Below, one piece after another: positions 48,401 to 59,437 of a DNA stretch of 64,000 bases. Position 1 is the stretch's first letter; every line of letters starts with the position of its first letter. The DNA comes from Sweltsa coloradensis (Eukaryota; Arthropoda; Insecta; Plecoptera; Chloroperlidae): contig JAMZAV010002036.1 of assembly GCA_024449915.1 (NCBI GenBank), positions 1 through 64,000 on the forward strand. The letters run 5' to 3'. The translations under genes were made by a program, and so were the position numbers. The notes under the pieces were generated by a model. The model saw nothing but the letters and a program-made list of their open reading frames with translations, did no database searches and was not told where the DNA came from.

Positions 48401-48636
48401 TATTTCTTATGGGAGATTTTTGCCGATGGGACCTAGCTCAAAAAATTTCATGTTTGACAATTTTTGGAGGTCATGGTGGCCCCAATAATTTTTCTGTTAA
48501 TTGCTAAATTCATTACTAGTTAGCCTGAATGAAATATATTTTTTGAGTTTAGCGCTTAAATACCCCTTTAATGAAAAAATCAAACATGGCAAGAAAATAA
48601 CAAAAAAACTTTGCAAGGAATTTTTTTTTATAAATA

Positions 48637-48880
48637 GGAAGCTAAGTTCCCCGTATCAATTTTCTGTCCGTCTGTCTGTCTGTGTCACGTCTCACAACAT
48701 AAACCGAACATGACCTTAGATTGGATGCGTTGTTTGGCTGACATTAACCATCAAAAAGGATAATACAGAATGATGTTGGTGACTCCGGGAGTAAGTGGGC
48801 AGGTGGAGAACATTCACCAGCCCGGTACCTCCATCAACATGTAGATAAGTAGCGGTAAGCTTAGCTCGCTATTGTGAACA
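48637..48880 (+). repeat. GGGAGC-family element, diverged copy
   Basis: GGAAGCTAAGTTCCCC start, TCTGTCCGTCTGTCTGTCTG, GTCACGTCTCACAAC, AAACCGAACATGACC, a tail motif CCCGGTACCTCCATCAA, and an end AGCTTAGCTCGCTA that roughly inverts the start. Order and spacing parallel the 53.5-kb copy. Confidence 0.65.
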
Positions 48881-49477
48881 TTCCCATACCAGTGTTTGTT
48901 AGAACAAAATATGATTGTCGTACACTCAACAGGGCAAATTGTTTCAAATGTCCCTAGTTATAAGGGTGAATTCCTTCCTGTCACCAAGGCTTAACATTGT
49001 AGCGAGATGCACGCGCCTCGAGCAGGGGTCTGAATAATTAAAACCAACACGAAACCAACGCACTGCCGTAGAAGAGAACACACGCTAGAGAAGCAAACTA
49101 CAGGGCTAACTTTAACTAGGAAGACTTCAAATTACAACATATAACAACATTTAATATTTATTTATCTCGGGCAACAAATACAACTTCCACAAGTGTCGAG
49201 TAACTAAATCATAGTCAGTAAAATACACATGAATGTATCACAATTTAAAACAATTTATATACGTTACGGGTAAACAAACATACAATATAAGTAAAAATGA
49301 ACTACTAAAATATAAACATTAAATACGACTAAAAATCAAGATGGATACATGAATACTTTTTTTAAATAACAGAACAAATTTACGTGACAAACAAACAAAA
49401 CATACTAATAATTTACTAAGCCTAGCAAAAAGGTGATAAGAGTATTAAAAGTACATTGGTAAACTGGCATAAACAGT
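48881..49477. other. No gene recognised
   Basis: AT-rich sequence without frames above 60 codons or notable repeats. Confidence 0.4.
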
Positions 49478-49572
49478 TGTTTCAAATGAGTGAAGTTTCA
49501 TATGAGTCTGTTTTAAATGAGTGAAGTTTCATATGATTCTGCTTTAAATGAGTGAAGTTTCATATGATTCAC
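49478..49572. repeat. 31-bp tandem repeat, three units
   Basis: AAATGAGTGAAGTTTCATAT recurs with starts about 31 bases apart (units at 49,481, 49,512 and 49,543). It is followed by two occurrences of AAAACGGTTTAACTT near 49,592 and 49,655. Confidence 0.85.
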
Positions 49573-49989
49573 TGCGTTTATCACACGAGTTAAAACGGTT
49601 TAACTTAGTTAGTTGTTCGAACTAGTTGTGATGATAAACACTACGGATTAGCTTAAAACGGTTTAACTTTAGTCCGATAACGAAAGTGAACTAGAACCGC
49701 TAAGACGAATTAACTTTCTGTGGTAAACATTTTAGTTCGAACAAACCGCTGCGCACTGAATCCACAGTGTCAAAATGACAGATTGAAAAATAAGTGTTAC
49801 TTTAAACCTAGGAGTAATGTTTTTTACGTGTCTAATATCATATAAAAGGCAACACAATGTACTCTTAGGGTTATAGGCTCTTACTATCAGTAGGTTCTCT
49901 TTGCGCATTCTATTGTTATTAGTTTGAGAAGTTAATAATCTGGTTGAGTTTACGTCAGGCGGGGGCATGATTTTTTTAAAATTACTTAA

Positions 49990-50115
49990 CGTCTATCCCA
50001 TTCAGTTGAAAAACCGATTTACAAAGGAGGACAACTAAATAAATCTAATAACATAGCTGCAGACACAACAATGAAAAGTAAATATTTGAAGTAGTAATAT
50101 TACAACAATGAATTT
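49990..50115 (+). repeat. TCAGT-hairpin repeat
   Basis: TCAGTTGAAAAACCGA at 50,002-50,017, then AGGAGGACAACTAAATAAAT and AT-rich DNA. The best counterpart is the noisy copy at 21,660-21,830. Confidence 0.55.
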
Positions 50116-50654
50116 GAATGAAATGAATGAAAGCTCACGCCATCTGATAGTAGAAGAATGAACTTCTTAAAACGTTTTAACGTCCGCCATATTTAGTTCG
50201 AATTAAATTTCCTTTATAGACGCATCCCCAGCAAACAAAGTGAAGTCTTGATGTTATCTTTAAGAGGTCACTGTAATGAATTCACTGATATCTTTAGGAG
50301 GTCACTAATGATTCACTATGATATCATTACGATGTCTTCAGTTTCTCTAAATGTCCCACATATACGGTTCGTAATGATGTCATTAGAAGGTCATTTTTTT
50401 ATGATTTTTTAGATAATTTTTTTTATGGCGTCGGTAAGATATATCGTTAAATGATATCCTTATGATGTCAATAGGAGATCACGGTCCGGAAACAACACTA
50501 GCGCGATCTAGTAGCCACGCAATGAAGCCATCAATGGCAGAAAATTTAATAAAAGTAATATTTTCTCCGAAGTTACGAACTTTGTTTTGACTGAGAGTGT
50601 ACCACGGTACCTGATCGACCTGTATAGAGAAGAATCACATATCTAAATTATACC

Positions 50655-50730
50655 GCCAAGACCAGGACTAGAACCCGGGACCCCTACCTCCATAGTCGAA
50701 CGCCTTCTCCACTCGGACACGGTGCCTGTG
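50655..50730 (-). tRNA. tRNA-Ser/Leu-like remnant
   Basis: On the minus strand GTGTCCGAGTGGAGAAGGCG resembles a class II A-box and D-arm, and GGGTTCTAGTCC a B-box; the T stem pairs, but the acceptor stem does not. Probably a pseudogene or a tRNA-derived SINE head. The GC-rich flank (to about 50,810) may belong to it. Confidence 0.45.
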
Positions 50731-51615
50731 AGATCCCCGCCGCGCTACCGGCATATGAGATGGAGCCCGCGCGCGAGGGTCTGCGGCGTGTTCGCGCGCT
50801 CTTACAAAACAAACACTTGTGAATTCTTCGTGGTCTTCTAGCATATTTGTTGGCCCCCTTTTCTAAGAATTAATTATTTTATGTATTAATTACTTTGTGT
50901 TTCAGTTCATTTCCTTTTTTGTGGTTTGAAGACAGTTGAGAGCAAAAATTGAGAACTCTGCAATTCTCGAAAATCTTACAAGTTAGTTTTTTCCCATGCC
51001 CAATAAAAAAGTTCCTTAAAATAATATCACCTTAATTAGAATGTGATCATTGTATAGATAGGCCTACAAAATAAAAGAACATATTGTATCAATCGATGAT
51101 TTCAAAAAGATGTTATGTTACTTTTGCAATTAGGAAATATATCTTTAAACTATCATTGAATGGCATCATAAATTATGATTAAGAAGTGAAATATACAAAA
51201 TAATATACCTACTTTAACGTTCATAATCATGAATGTATTATTCAGAATGTGCATCAAAAACATTTTATTATTACCAGAATATTGAATCAACAGTGATGGG
51301 TGAAAAATGGGTTAAAACATAAACAAAATTACATCCGGTGATTTGTATGGTAGATATAATCTGGCTTAAGCCTAATTCGTTAATTTTCGTTCCCCATCGA
51401 ATGGGAACAACGGTTGTTAAACCTGAAATTTAGGTAATGTCTGTATAGGCCTACTTTTCAATTTTTTTTTTATAAAAGTTGAGTGGAAGTTTTGGGAAAA
51501 GCGCTTTTATGAGCTTTTTTGCTATAGTAATTATTGTTTTGGATTTTATTTTTTGGTTTATTTCGAGTAAGGACGCGTCAACCGTTAGGTCATAATGCAC
51601 CACTCTAACCTAGGC

Positions 51616-51641
51616 GGGGGGGGGGGGGGGGGGGGGGGGGG
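51616..51641 (+). repeat. Run of 26 G
   Basis: Uninterrupted G run between CTAGGC and CGCATGC. Its length is uncertain because homopolymers of this size are rarely read exactly. It could form a G-quadruplex. Confidence 0.8.
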
Positions 51642-51859
51642 CGCATGCTGGTCAGAACCAGCCACGGGTAAGAGGAGGAAAGGGGGTTCTCACGTCGCGG
51701 TCGTCATTGTCTTGTCTTCGTAATCGTGCACAGCTCGCCCCTGTGTGTGACACGTATACACCACCTTTTTACGAAATCATAATCATAATCAGGAGGGGCG
51801 CGAATAATCTTTGCCGTTGAAGCGCCCTTAAACTACTAATTGGATAATTGGACAATAAA

Positions 51860-51999
51860 AATTTCATCGCAATTGGAGTTTCGGTTTAGCCGGAATCGTG
51901 TTAACAAACTGACAAAAATACAAAAAGAAAAAAAGAAAAAAAAACATTCCGGATTTTTTTCTCCAGTGTAGTGAAATGGAATCTTCGCTACGCTCATCC
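51860..51999 (+). mobile_element. GATG-family subfamily B, 3' fragment (copy e)
   Basis: AATTTCATCGCAATTGGAG, TTTAGCCGGAATCGTG, an A-rich run, CTCCAGTGTAGTGAAATGG and the terminal CGCTCATCC match the 3' parts of copies b and f. The 5' part is absent. Confidence 0.85.
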
Positions 52000-52025
52000 A
52001 AATAAGACATTATTACAAAAAGTGT

Positions 52026-52600
52026 GTATCATCCAGTGATCTTAAAAAGATGTACTTAGGATGTCAGTTAAAGATACAATCAGCACGTGTCTCGTAATGG
52101 CATCGGGAAGATGTCTTTAAAATATCAATCAAAGACATCTTTAATTCTAGGAATTTAACGAAAAATTGAAATAAATTGTGTGTGTATGGGTATTAAATTA
52201 TGAATATTTTCATAATGTTTACAAAAACACATTATAACTAAAAAAAAATAGTATCAACTAATGATTTCAAAAAGATGTTCTTAAAAAGTCAGTTAAAGAT
52301 ATATTCTACATGTGTCTCGTAATGACATCGGGAAGATGTCTTTAGAAAATCATTTATTGACAGCTTATATTAATGGGATTTACTGAAAAATACAAAATAA
52401 ATTACGTGTTTGTACGTCTTAAATGATAAATATCAGATAATGTTTAACAATAACACATTATTACTAAAAAACATTGTATCAACTAGTGATTTCAAAAAGA
52501 TGTTCATAGGAAGTCAGTGAAAGATGTATGCTGCATGTGTCTCGTAATGATATCGGAAAGATATATTTCAGCTTCCACTAACTGACTTGAAACATTAATG
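52026..52600. repeat. Three tandem units of 225 bp
   Basis: GTATCA...GTGAT...AAAAAGATGT recurs at 52,026, 52,251 and 52,476, exactly 225 bases apart. Each unit also contains GTGTCTCGTAATG followed by ATCGGGAAGATGTCTTT or a variant. Units are diverged from each other by scattered substitutions. Confidence 0.85.
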
Positions 52601-52756
52601 ACACGATTGGGAACTTCTAATGATATCAGTGTGTTTGTTGGGTCGGACTACGTAAACCGTATAAGGATAGATTAAATTAAGGGAAATGAGTTCATCCAGC
52701 AGTCTTACATACATGTGTCACCTTTGAACGCAACTACTATAACGAGGGGTCGCACT

Positions 52757-52768
52757 TGGCGCCCAACG
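52757..52768 (+). other. Primer-binding-site-like motif
   Basis: TGGCGCCCAACG matches the first 12 bases of the tRNA-Lys-type primer site used by many LTR retroelements, and CA precedes it two bases upstream as at an LTR end. No LTR or retroelement protein was recognised around it, so it may be a scrap or a coincidence. Confidence 0.25.
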
Positions 52769-53511
52769 ATGCGCGTGTAGCCACAACGTCCGGCTTATTC
52801 CCAATACATCGATCTCCTGTCACCTCGATGTACAGAGATGGGACGCGCGCCGTCTCTGTGGGTTATTACAGGTGTGAAGTGACAGGGTGAAAGAGACGTT
52901 ATTATTTTATATTCAAGTGTAAGAAACTAAGAACCATAGTGGGGGAAGTGTCGTTACTGATGTGTCGTTGTGTTTGCAGTGTAAGCAAGCAGAGACATGT
53001 AAATAACAAGCAGTAGGTTATTTATGTGTCAATAAACTAATCATTACAATTGTCACATAATTACTTTACAGTCGATACGCAAAGTTATGTGTGGAGGAAA
53101 GTGACCAAATAAAAATTTAAGATGACAAAACCTACCTTTTTTAATACATTGAACATTCAAATTTAATATCAAAACTTTCTTTTTATATATTCATGGGAAC
53201 TCATTGTTTACAAGTTTACGTTAGTGCAATTCTGCGTGGATTTTTATTTATTTCAAAACATTTTTATAGATGTGTGTATTTTATCTATAAACAAAAGTAG
53301 TTTACAAATCCTTATTCAATGGAAACATTGAAACGTTTACACATTATTTTTCGAAGGATATAACGAACATGTATATACATCAAATTAAATATTGTTTGTG
53401 AACCAATGCTAAATAGAAAAATAATATTTTTACTTTAAAAAGTATTGTCAAGATAATATTACGAAATACCAAGAAGAATCTACACAAATCAAAATGTAAG
53501 ACAATACTTGG

Positions 53512-53710
53512 GAGTGAAGCTCCCCAATATGCTCAACTTTCTGTCCCCGTGTGTCCGTCCCACGATGAAAACCGAAAATGAGCACCGACTAACACGTGTC
53601 TTTTGTGTTGACATGTATTCGGTGACCCCGAGGGTCAAGGGCGGGGCTATTTAAACAAAGAAGTAACATTATTGAACCCGGCGCCTCCACCAAATATGTT
53701 TTCACAGTGA
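53512..53710 (+). repeat. GGGAGC-family repeat
   Basis: GGGAGTGAAGCTCCCC, CTGTCCCCGTGTGTCCGTCC, AAAACCGAAAATGAGC, GGTGACCCCGAGGGTCAAGG, and the tail motif ACCCGGCGCCTCCACCAAAT. Isolated tail motifs of the same type recur at 57,495, 57,822 and, noisily, at 25,160. Confidence 0.7.
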
Positions 53711-55502
53711 AACACATTCCGCATAAAATATTATATTGGTAGTTATTTTGTGTACTCACGTACCATGCTTGTGCTTGTGTTGTTTGAGTTACAACTTATA
53801 GTTCGCCAACAGACAACGAAAGTCCTTTTCCCAATGCAAATTTGAACCAACATTATTTTAAGCCGTATCCCATCAACTAGCAACATAAACTTTGTTGTTT
53901 TTCATTGTAAAATGTAGACTTCTAAACAAAATGATGAAAGATACACAAATGGAAATCATAGATAAGCAACAATGTATTTTCCTACATTGATTGGAGTCGC
54001 CTTTTTTGTTATCTCGCATAGTTTCTTTAAATGATAAACACAGGTTAGTCAACAAAATGTTAAAGCCATCTTGCTTACTTTTTCTAGCAGATTTAGAAGC
54101 ACTGAACTGTAGGCGGTTTGATTTGTATATTTGAATTATTTAAGCTCAAACTAATGTAAACTGTAAGTACCATTCAAAGATATGAAAAAATCGTAGATTT
54201 TACTGTTTGGTGTGTTCCGTTCGGCTACCTACCGATTGTGAATATTGTTTGGCCTATCAACTATAATTTGAACAAAACCACTTTTAAGCTTAATCAAAAG
54301 TTATTCTATTTAACCAATTTACAGATTTTTTTGGGTGTTTAAAATCTTCGCGAGAACTCCAAAGTTACCGTGTATATTGTTTACGACCTTAATTGACATT
54401 ATATTACGATATTAATTGTTACATCAATATATGTTCAGAAAAGCTTTTCATACCTTTTTATTACATTGTTTTACCCACAGATGTTATCGATTTATATTTT
54501 TTATGAACCTATTAAAATTAATATTTTAATTTGGTATGAAAAAAAATTTATATTAAGATCAAATTAGATTTTGTCTAGTTTTTAAATGACGATTCAAAAT
54601 GTTTAATTTTTTATTTATTTTTCTTAAATCACAAGTTTGCATTTTCAAAACAGAATCTAACACTAGCAGTATTAACAATTACGCTCCAACAAGCCGCAGG
54701 CTTGTAGTTTTACAGGTTTATCACGTTCATATAACGTCATAGTAAATGTATTACTTTTATAAAGTAAAATATGTACCTTTGTGGAGGTCCGCTGACTTTG
54801 CAGTTGGTTATGTTTGCATTGCTTCAATTTCCCCCTAAAGGGACAAACTCCATTACAAAATAAATTCAATATTTTCCTGAGAGTTACAACTTTAAAGTGG
54901 GGGGGCAGGGTTACGTAAAAATACTGATGATCAACGAAGGCTTACATTATGCAGGAAATCAACCAAATATACCTTGGACGATTTTTTCACCTCTACCTAT
55001 ATATTCATTAGAATATTCTGATTCACATAACTATGAAACCGTAAATATTTCCCCCCGTACATCTAAAGGTAATAAATTCTCACGCGTCGAGGGTACTTAC
55101 TTCCCCCCCCCCCCCCACCGGTTCGGCAAGACGGAGGAGAAAACACTTATCAGCGACAATATCTCACACAACGACGCGTTGAGAAACGACTCGTCGTTGA
55201 AGAGTGGATTGCAGTTAACAGTTTGTTTTCCAGCAATAAAACGCTCCGAGATTCTGTTTATTGCTTGGCTGGCGTATATCGACGGGAGTCATCGTATGGA
55301 CGGAAGGGGGGGGGGGGGGGGCGCTTGCTTGAACAGCGAAACAGTTTGGTTACAAAAACACGACCATAACAAACGTGTACAAGTACTTACTATTGGTTTC
55401 CAGTCAGTTAGTAAAACACTTGATTTAAGTCCTGGAGCAATAATAAAATATGACAATCACTCTTACATTTCCTGTTTTTGTATTTTTCACTGTCAATTGC
55501 GT
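53711..55502. other. No gene recognised; one long chance-like frame
   Basis: AT-rich sequence. A 231-codon frame (54,897-55,592) is the longest in the window, but it opens on GTG rather than ATG, crosses a C run, a G run and the AATC microsatellite, and has no recognisable domain. I judge it non-coding. Confidence 0.45.
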
Positions 55503-55535
55503 CAATTCAATCAATCAATCAATCAATCAATCAAC

Positions 55536-55571
<36 letters not shown>
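55503..55571. repeat. (AATC)n microsatellite
   Basis: Fourteen or more AATC units with one interruption (AACATC). The Asn-Gln-Ser-Ile repeats in overlapping frames come from this. Confidence 0.95.
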
Positions 55572-55572
<1 letters not shown>

Positions 55573-56030
55573 CATGCGTTTTATTTCATTAGCAATACAA
55601 GATGTCATGTTCATTTATTTATATTTAGTAGCTGTACAAATCTTGAAATACGCATGATATAAGCCAAACCTCTGAAATTCCGAAAGTTTAAGCCACCTCC
55701 CGCACTACCTCAGAAACGAACACTATTAAATACAATGCTATAGTAAATACACCAAGAAACAGTTCACATCACAGGAGAATGCAGACACAATGTGACGTTG
55801 AATTGTAATGTAAATCATGACTATTATATCTTAATGGATATGTATCAATATTTCTGTTTAATACAAACATGATGCACGTTTAAATACATGAATAACGATG
55901 ATTTGAAAGACTGGAATTATATGGAACTATACCTGGGTAAGGTAATGACATTATAAATAATGTTTGTTTGGTCAGTTCAAAGGCAACAAATATTCGTTGC
56001 AGTACTATTCCATCCATTCAGATCTATAAT
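55572..56030. other. No gene recognised
   Basis: AT-rich spacer without notable structure. Confidence 0.4.
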
Positions 56031-56061
56031 GCGTCTCGGTGGTCTAGTTGGCATAGTTACC

Positions 56062-56134
56062 GTCTCGATGGTCTAGTTGGCTAAGGCGCCAGCCTGGAAT
56101 GGGGGAGACTCGGGTTCGAACCCCGATCGGGATT
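56062..56134 (+). tRNA. tRNA-like gene, GGA anticodon position, probably pseudogene
   Basis: Acceptor stem GTCTCGA pairs fully (two G-T wobbles) with TCGGGAT; D stem GTCT/AGGC pairs; T arm TCGGG-TTCGAAC-CCCGA is perfect; T33 is present before GGA. The anticodon stem CCAGC/GGGGG has two mismatches that GCTGG would repair, so two changes have broken it. It is followed at once by ten T, a Pol III terminator. A GGA anticodon would mean Ser, but there is no long variable arm, so a working tRNA-Ser is unlikely; a tRNA-derived retroposon or pseudogene fits better. A partial copy of its first 29 bases lies just upstream (56,032-56,060). Confidence 0.6.
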
Positions 56135-56142
56135 TTTTTTTT

Positions 56143-58263
56143 AACTTCTGAATTGAATTCAATTAAAAAATCACGATTTAGTTTTTAAAACGACATCTGT
56201 AAAAGATTGTTACGTGTTATGTGGTGTGTACTGTGTAGCCCTGATGCTACAACGCTGTTTCCACTTTTCTCCAACACTTGAGCACCTTTCTAAAGGTTTT
56301 GGTATCACCATGACAAAGGACAATTTAAATTTTAAACAAGTTTATGTTTAAAACTATTTCAGTGGTGTATCTCAAAATCTACTAAACTTCACATACAAAA
56401 TTACCATTTTTATATAGGAAAACGAAAGATGAAGCACGTTCCTGCAGATAAAGATAGGTTACATTATAACTGAGTGTGCAGAGAACTATGGGATGCCGTG
56501 TTTCGTTCGTAAGTCTTTGGTAAAAGAAAAGCAAAATGCTGGAAAAGAAAACGAATATAAATTATGAATTATAAATTGATTCTGCGGGGAGAGTCAATAT
56601 AAATCGGACACTGTGTATATTTTCGAGATATGGTTCATGTTTAGGCAATGAGACAAAATGCAGCGGGAAACTAAATCATAAATGACAGAACATTTAAGAG
56701 TCATTCTTGTTATTCAACTATGTTCAATTTCGAGATGTCAAAAATTTGATAAAATTAATGTAAACCTTTTGATACATTTTAAGAAGATTTTGCGGAAGAA
56801 CTTCGTTTTGACAAACAATCTACACACCTCACTAATTCCCACCAACACTAACTGTTAAATAGAGAATTGTGTTGGTACTAGTTTGAACAAAAGTGTATTA
56901 CTATTATAATGCTTGCCACAATTCAAAAATCGGAAGTTGAAATTTCGTAATTTCTTAAATTCATTCATGCGATTACGGCTACTTGTCAACAAAACTATTG
57001 AGAAGAAAAAATTAATGTTTTGTTCCAAAAAACAGGATCTAGCAAATAAATATTTCCCACCCATTAAGATGAAAAGTCTACAAGACGGCAAAGAACAATC
57101 AACAAAAACGAACTCATTTTTGTAACGGTCACGTTGGTCGTTACTTTAATAGACTTTCCGCTTCCACGTACTTCTCTAAATGCAATCTCGCATAAAAAGT
57201 TACGCAAATTACTTTTGCTTCAAGATCACACTTTGTTATTTTAAAGTTTAATGGTATAAGTTTAAAAATTATTACGAAAGTTGTTCAAAAGTCAGATTTT
57301 GAATTCGAGCCGAGTTTCAGTTTAGACATGCTTTTGAGCTTGAAATAGAAAGAAAAGTTAGCCTTGATTTATCGTAAATTGACTCTTGGTGAGGTAGTTA
57401 AAAATATCTTCCTCGATAACTTAAAGAAACTACTACCAGCGAGAAAGTATTTTCGAGAATAAAAAAAAAACTGGGGTGTTCTAGTGTTATAACGTCGACC
57501 CGGCGCCTCCACCAAATATAATATACATCCAAGTATTTGTAGGCCTATACTGAATCGTCATTAATTAAAAATCAATTCAGTGCAAAAAAAATAGCTTACA
57601 TATAATTGAACGAAACATATAATTTAAAGAAGAAAATCAAAACGAAAATGATTTGCCAATTTTGCAAATCAAACTACACGCACACGTAAGCAGAAATAAA
57701 ACAAAGGCAAACACCATTTTAAAACAGTTATGAGACTATTGGGTATAGACTCAAAATATTTTGTATTATTTTTTTTATTTAATCACAAAACAATAATTGA
57801 AATTTAATAAAAAAACATCGCTGAACCGGCACCTCCACCATTTATGTGATTTTTTTTGTGAAATTTGATTTCAAGTACTAGATACAGTTTCATTACACCC
57901 ACAATAAAAGAAGTTATTAACCCCACACACAATAATTGTTAGTGAACAGCTTCAGTTATGCTATGTAGTTAAAATTATACAGGTAGTCTTCGCTGGTTAA
58001 TGTGGATTGAAACCCAGTATGAATTGAGTTTGTATAGCGGTGAGATATGAAAGTGAAGGTATTTGTTGGTTGAGATATCGCCCGTCTGTCTGTTTCAATC
58101 TGTCGCATATTTCGCTGTGCTGGGGTGGAGAGAGCTCACAATCACAGCGTTGCGGTGCCACCAGAGATTGGACTGTGCTCGTAATAAAACGCGTTCCATT
58201 CCATTCCCTCTCCAGGACGACTCAATACAGTGATATATCGCACGCGCCGCTGTGAGGTACATA
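56143..58263. other. No gene recognised
   Basis: AT-rich DNA with two isolated GGGAGC-family tail motifs (57,490-57,530 and 57,815-57,850, both with CCTCCACCA). Frames of 70-78 codons are unrecognised. Confidence 0.45.
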
Positions 58264-58740
58264 CCCCGGGCAAGTCCCCCCCCTCTCTCTCCCCCCACTC
58301 TCTTTCCTTCCATCCCCAAATCTCCCACTCTCTCCCCTGCCAATCTCCCTCTTTGCCTCCCCCTCCACCCTGCCTCTTTCTGGCTCTCTCTTCCCCTGTC
58401 TCTCCAATTTCGCTCTCTCCCCTGCCAATCTCCCTCTTTGCCTCTCCCCCTCCCCGTCTCTCTCTGGCTCTCTCTCCCCCGCTCCCTTCCTTTCTCCCCT
58501 GCCAATCCTCGGGTTTCCCGCCTAATCCCGCCTTAAGAAAGACCTAAATCAAACAATTAAGCAATCTTTGCATCTATCCCCTCACCTTTCTCCCTCTCAC
58601 CCACCCTTTTTTCAATTGCTCTCACCTTCTTTCACTCACTCCCTCCCCTCATCACTTCCCTCCCTCGATCTCTCCCTCCTCACCAACATCAATCACAAGC
58701 CGTATACTCTCTCCCTCCGCCTCCCCCCCTCTCTCTTGCA
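58264..58740. repeat. Pyrimidine-rich tract
   Basis: Long CT-rich run on the plus strand (CTCTCTCC, CCCCTGCCAATCTCCCTCTT twice near 58,336 and 58,418), with a short non-pyrimidine gap near 58,520-58,570. Frames of up to 136 codons on both strands (Arg/Glu/Gly-rich or Pro/Ser/Leu-rich) are by-products. The repeated CTGCCAATCTCCCTCTTTGC suggests a local duplication of about 80 bp. Confidence 0.8.
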
Positions 58741-59437
58741 AACACATACCTACATATTGATGAACAAAAGTATTGAAGTCAAGTTACCATATATCAAATT
58801 TAAAAATAATAAAACAAATGGAAATTTGAAAGGTCGATTTTTAAATCAAAATAATATATTCACGTAACTTTAGTAAATAAATTCAAATGCAAATTATTTA
58901 TTTATAACTGAAAACCCAGGTTTTAACTAATATAAAAATCTCGAATGATTTCTTTCACTCTAAAACTTCTTAAAAACTAAGGCAAAGATTTTCTAACTCG
59001 ACATGCAAACTATAACGACACAGCAACTTTCCATCTGAAACTGAAGAATAGGACACAGTTAAACCGCAACCTTCACTGCTAGATCAATAACGTCCTGAAC
59101 TAAATCAAAGTGTTATTGAATAACACTATTATAGTAGGTAACGCAATCATTCAACTAATGAAAGGCCAATAAAACCATTACAACTGCAATGCAGTTCTCA
59201 CATTACACACTAGGCTATAAATATGAAATACTGTGCACATGACGTGTACAATAATACATTCCTCGTTTGTGTAGTTGGTTTAATAAAGCTTCCAATGCAG
59301 AATGTCCGGGATTGATTATGACACGAGCGCTATTATTACAATGATCGGTTATTGGATATGTGAAAGCGAGTGATGGCGTTTATTTTAGTTCAGGAAGTGT
59401 AGAAAAGAGAGAGAAAAAAACTCATAATTGTTCTAGA
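58741..59437. other. No gene recognised
   Basis: AT-rich spacer without notable structure. Confidence 0.4.

Larger units (their letters stand above)
50227..52642. mobile_element. Composite element with CCCAGCAAACA-type inverted ends
   Basis: Left end CCCAGCAAACA (50,227-50,237) and right end TGTTTGTTGGG (52,632-52,642) are inverse with one mismatch. Next to both are words of the AATGATATCATTAGAAGGTC type. The interior holds three tandem 225-bp units (52,026-52,600), a diverged fourth near 51,086, a tRNA-like piece, a long G run and a GATG fragment, so it has received further insertions. No transposase is seen. No target-site duplication is obvious. Confidence 0.6.

Noticed and set aside
54897..55592. 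231-codon open frame, longest in the window
   Set aside because: It opens on GTG, crosses a C run, a G run and the AATC microsatellite, and shows no domain. The composition-driven Asn-Gln-Ser-Ile tail and Gly run argue against a gene.
58095..58547. Arg/Glu/Gly-rich and Pro/Ser/Leu-rich frames up to 136 codons
   Set aside because: They are products of the pyrimidine-rich tract, open on both strands at once.
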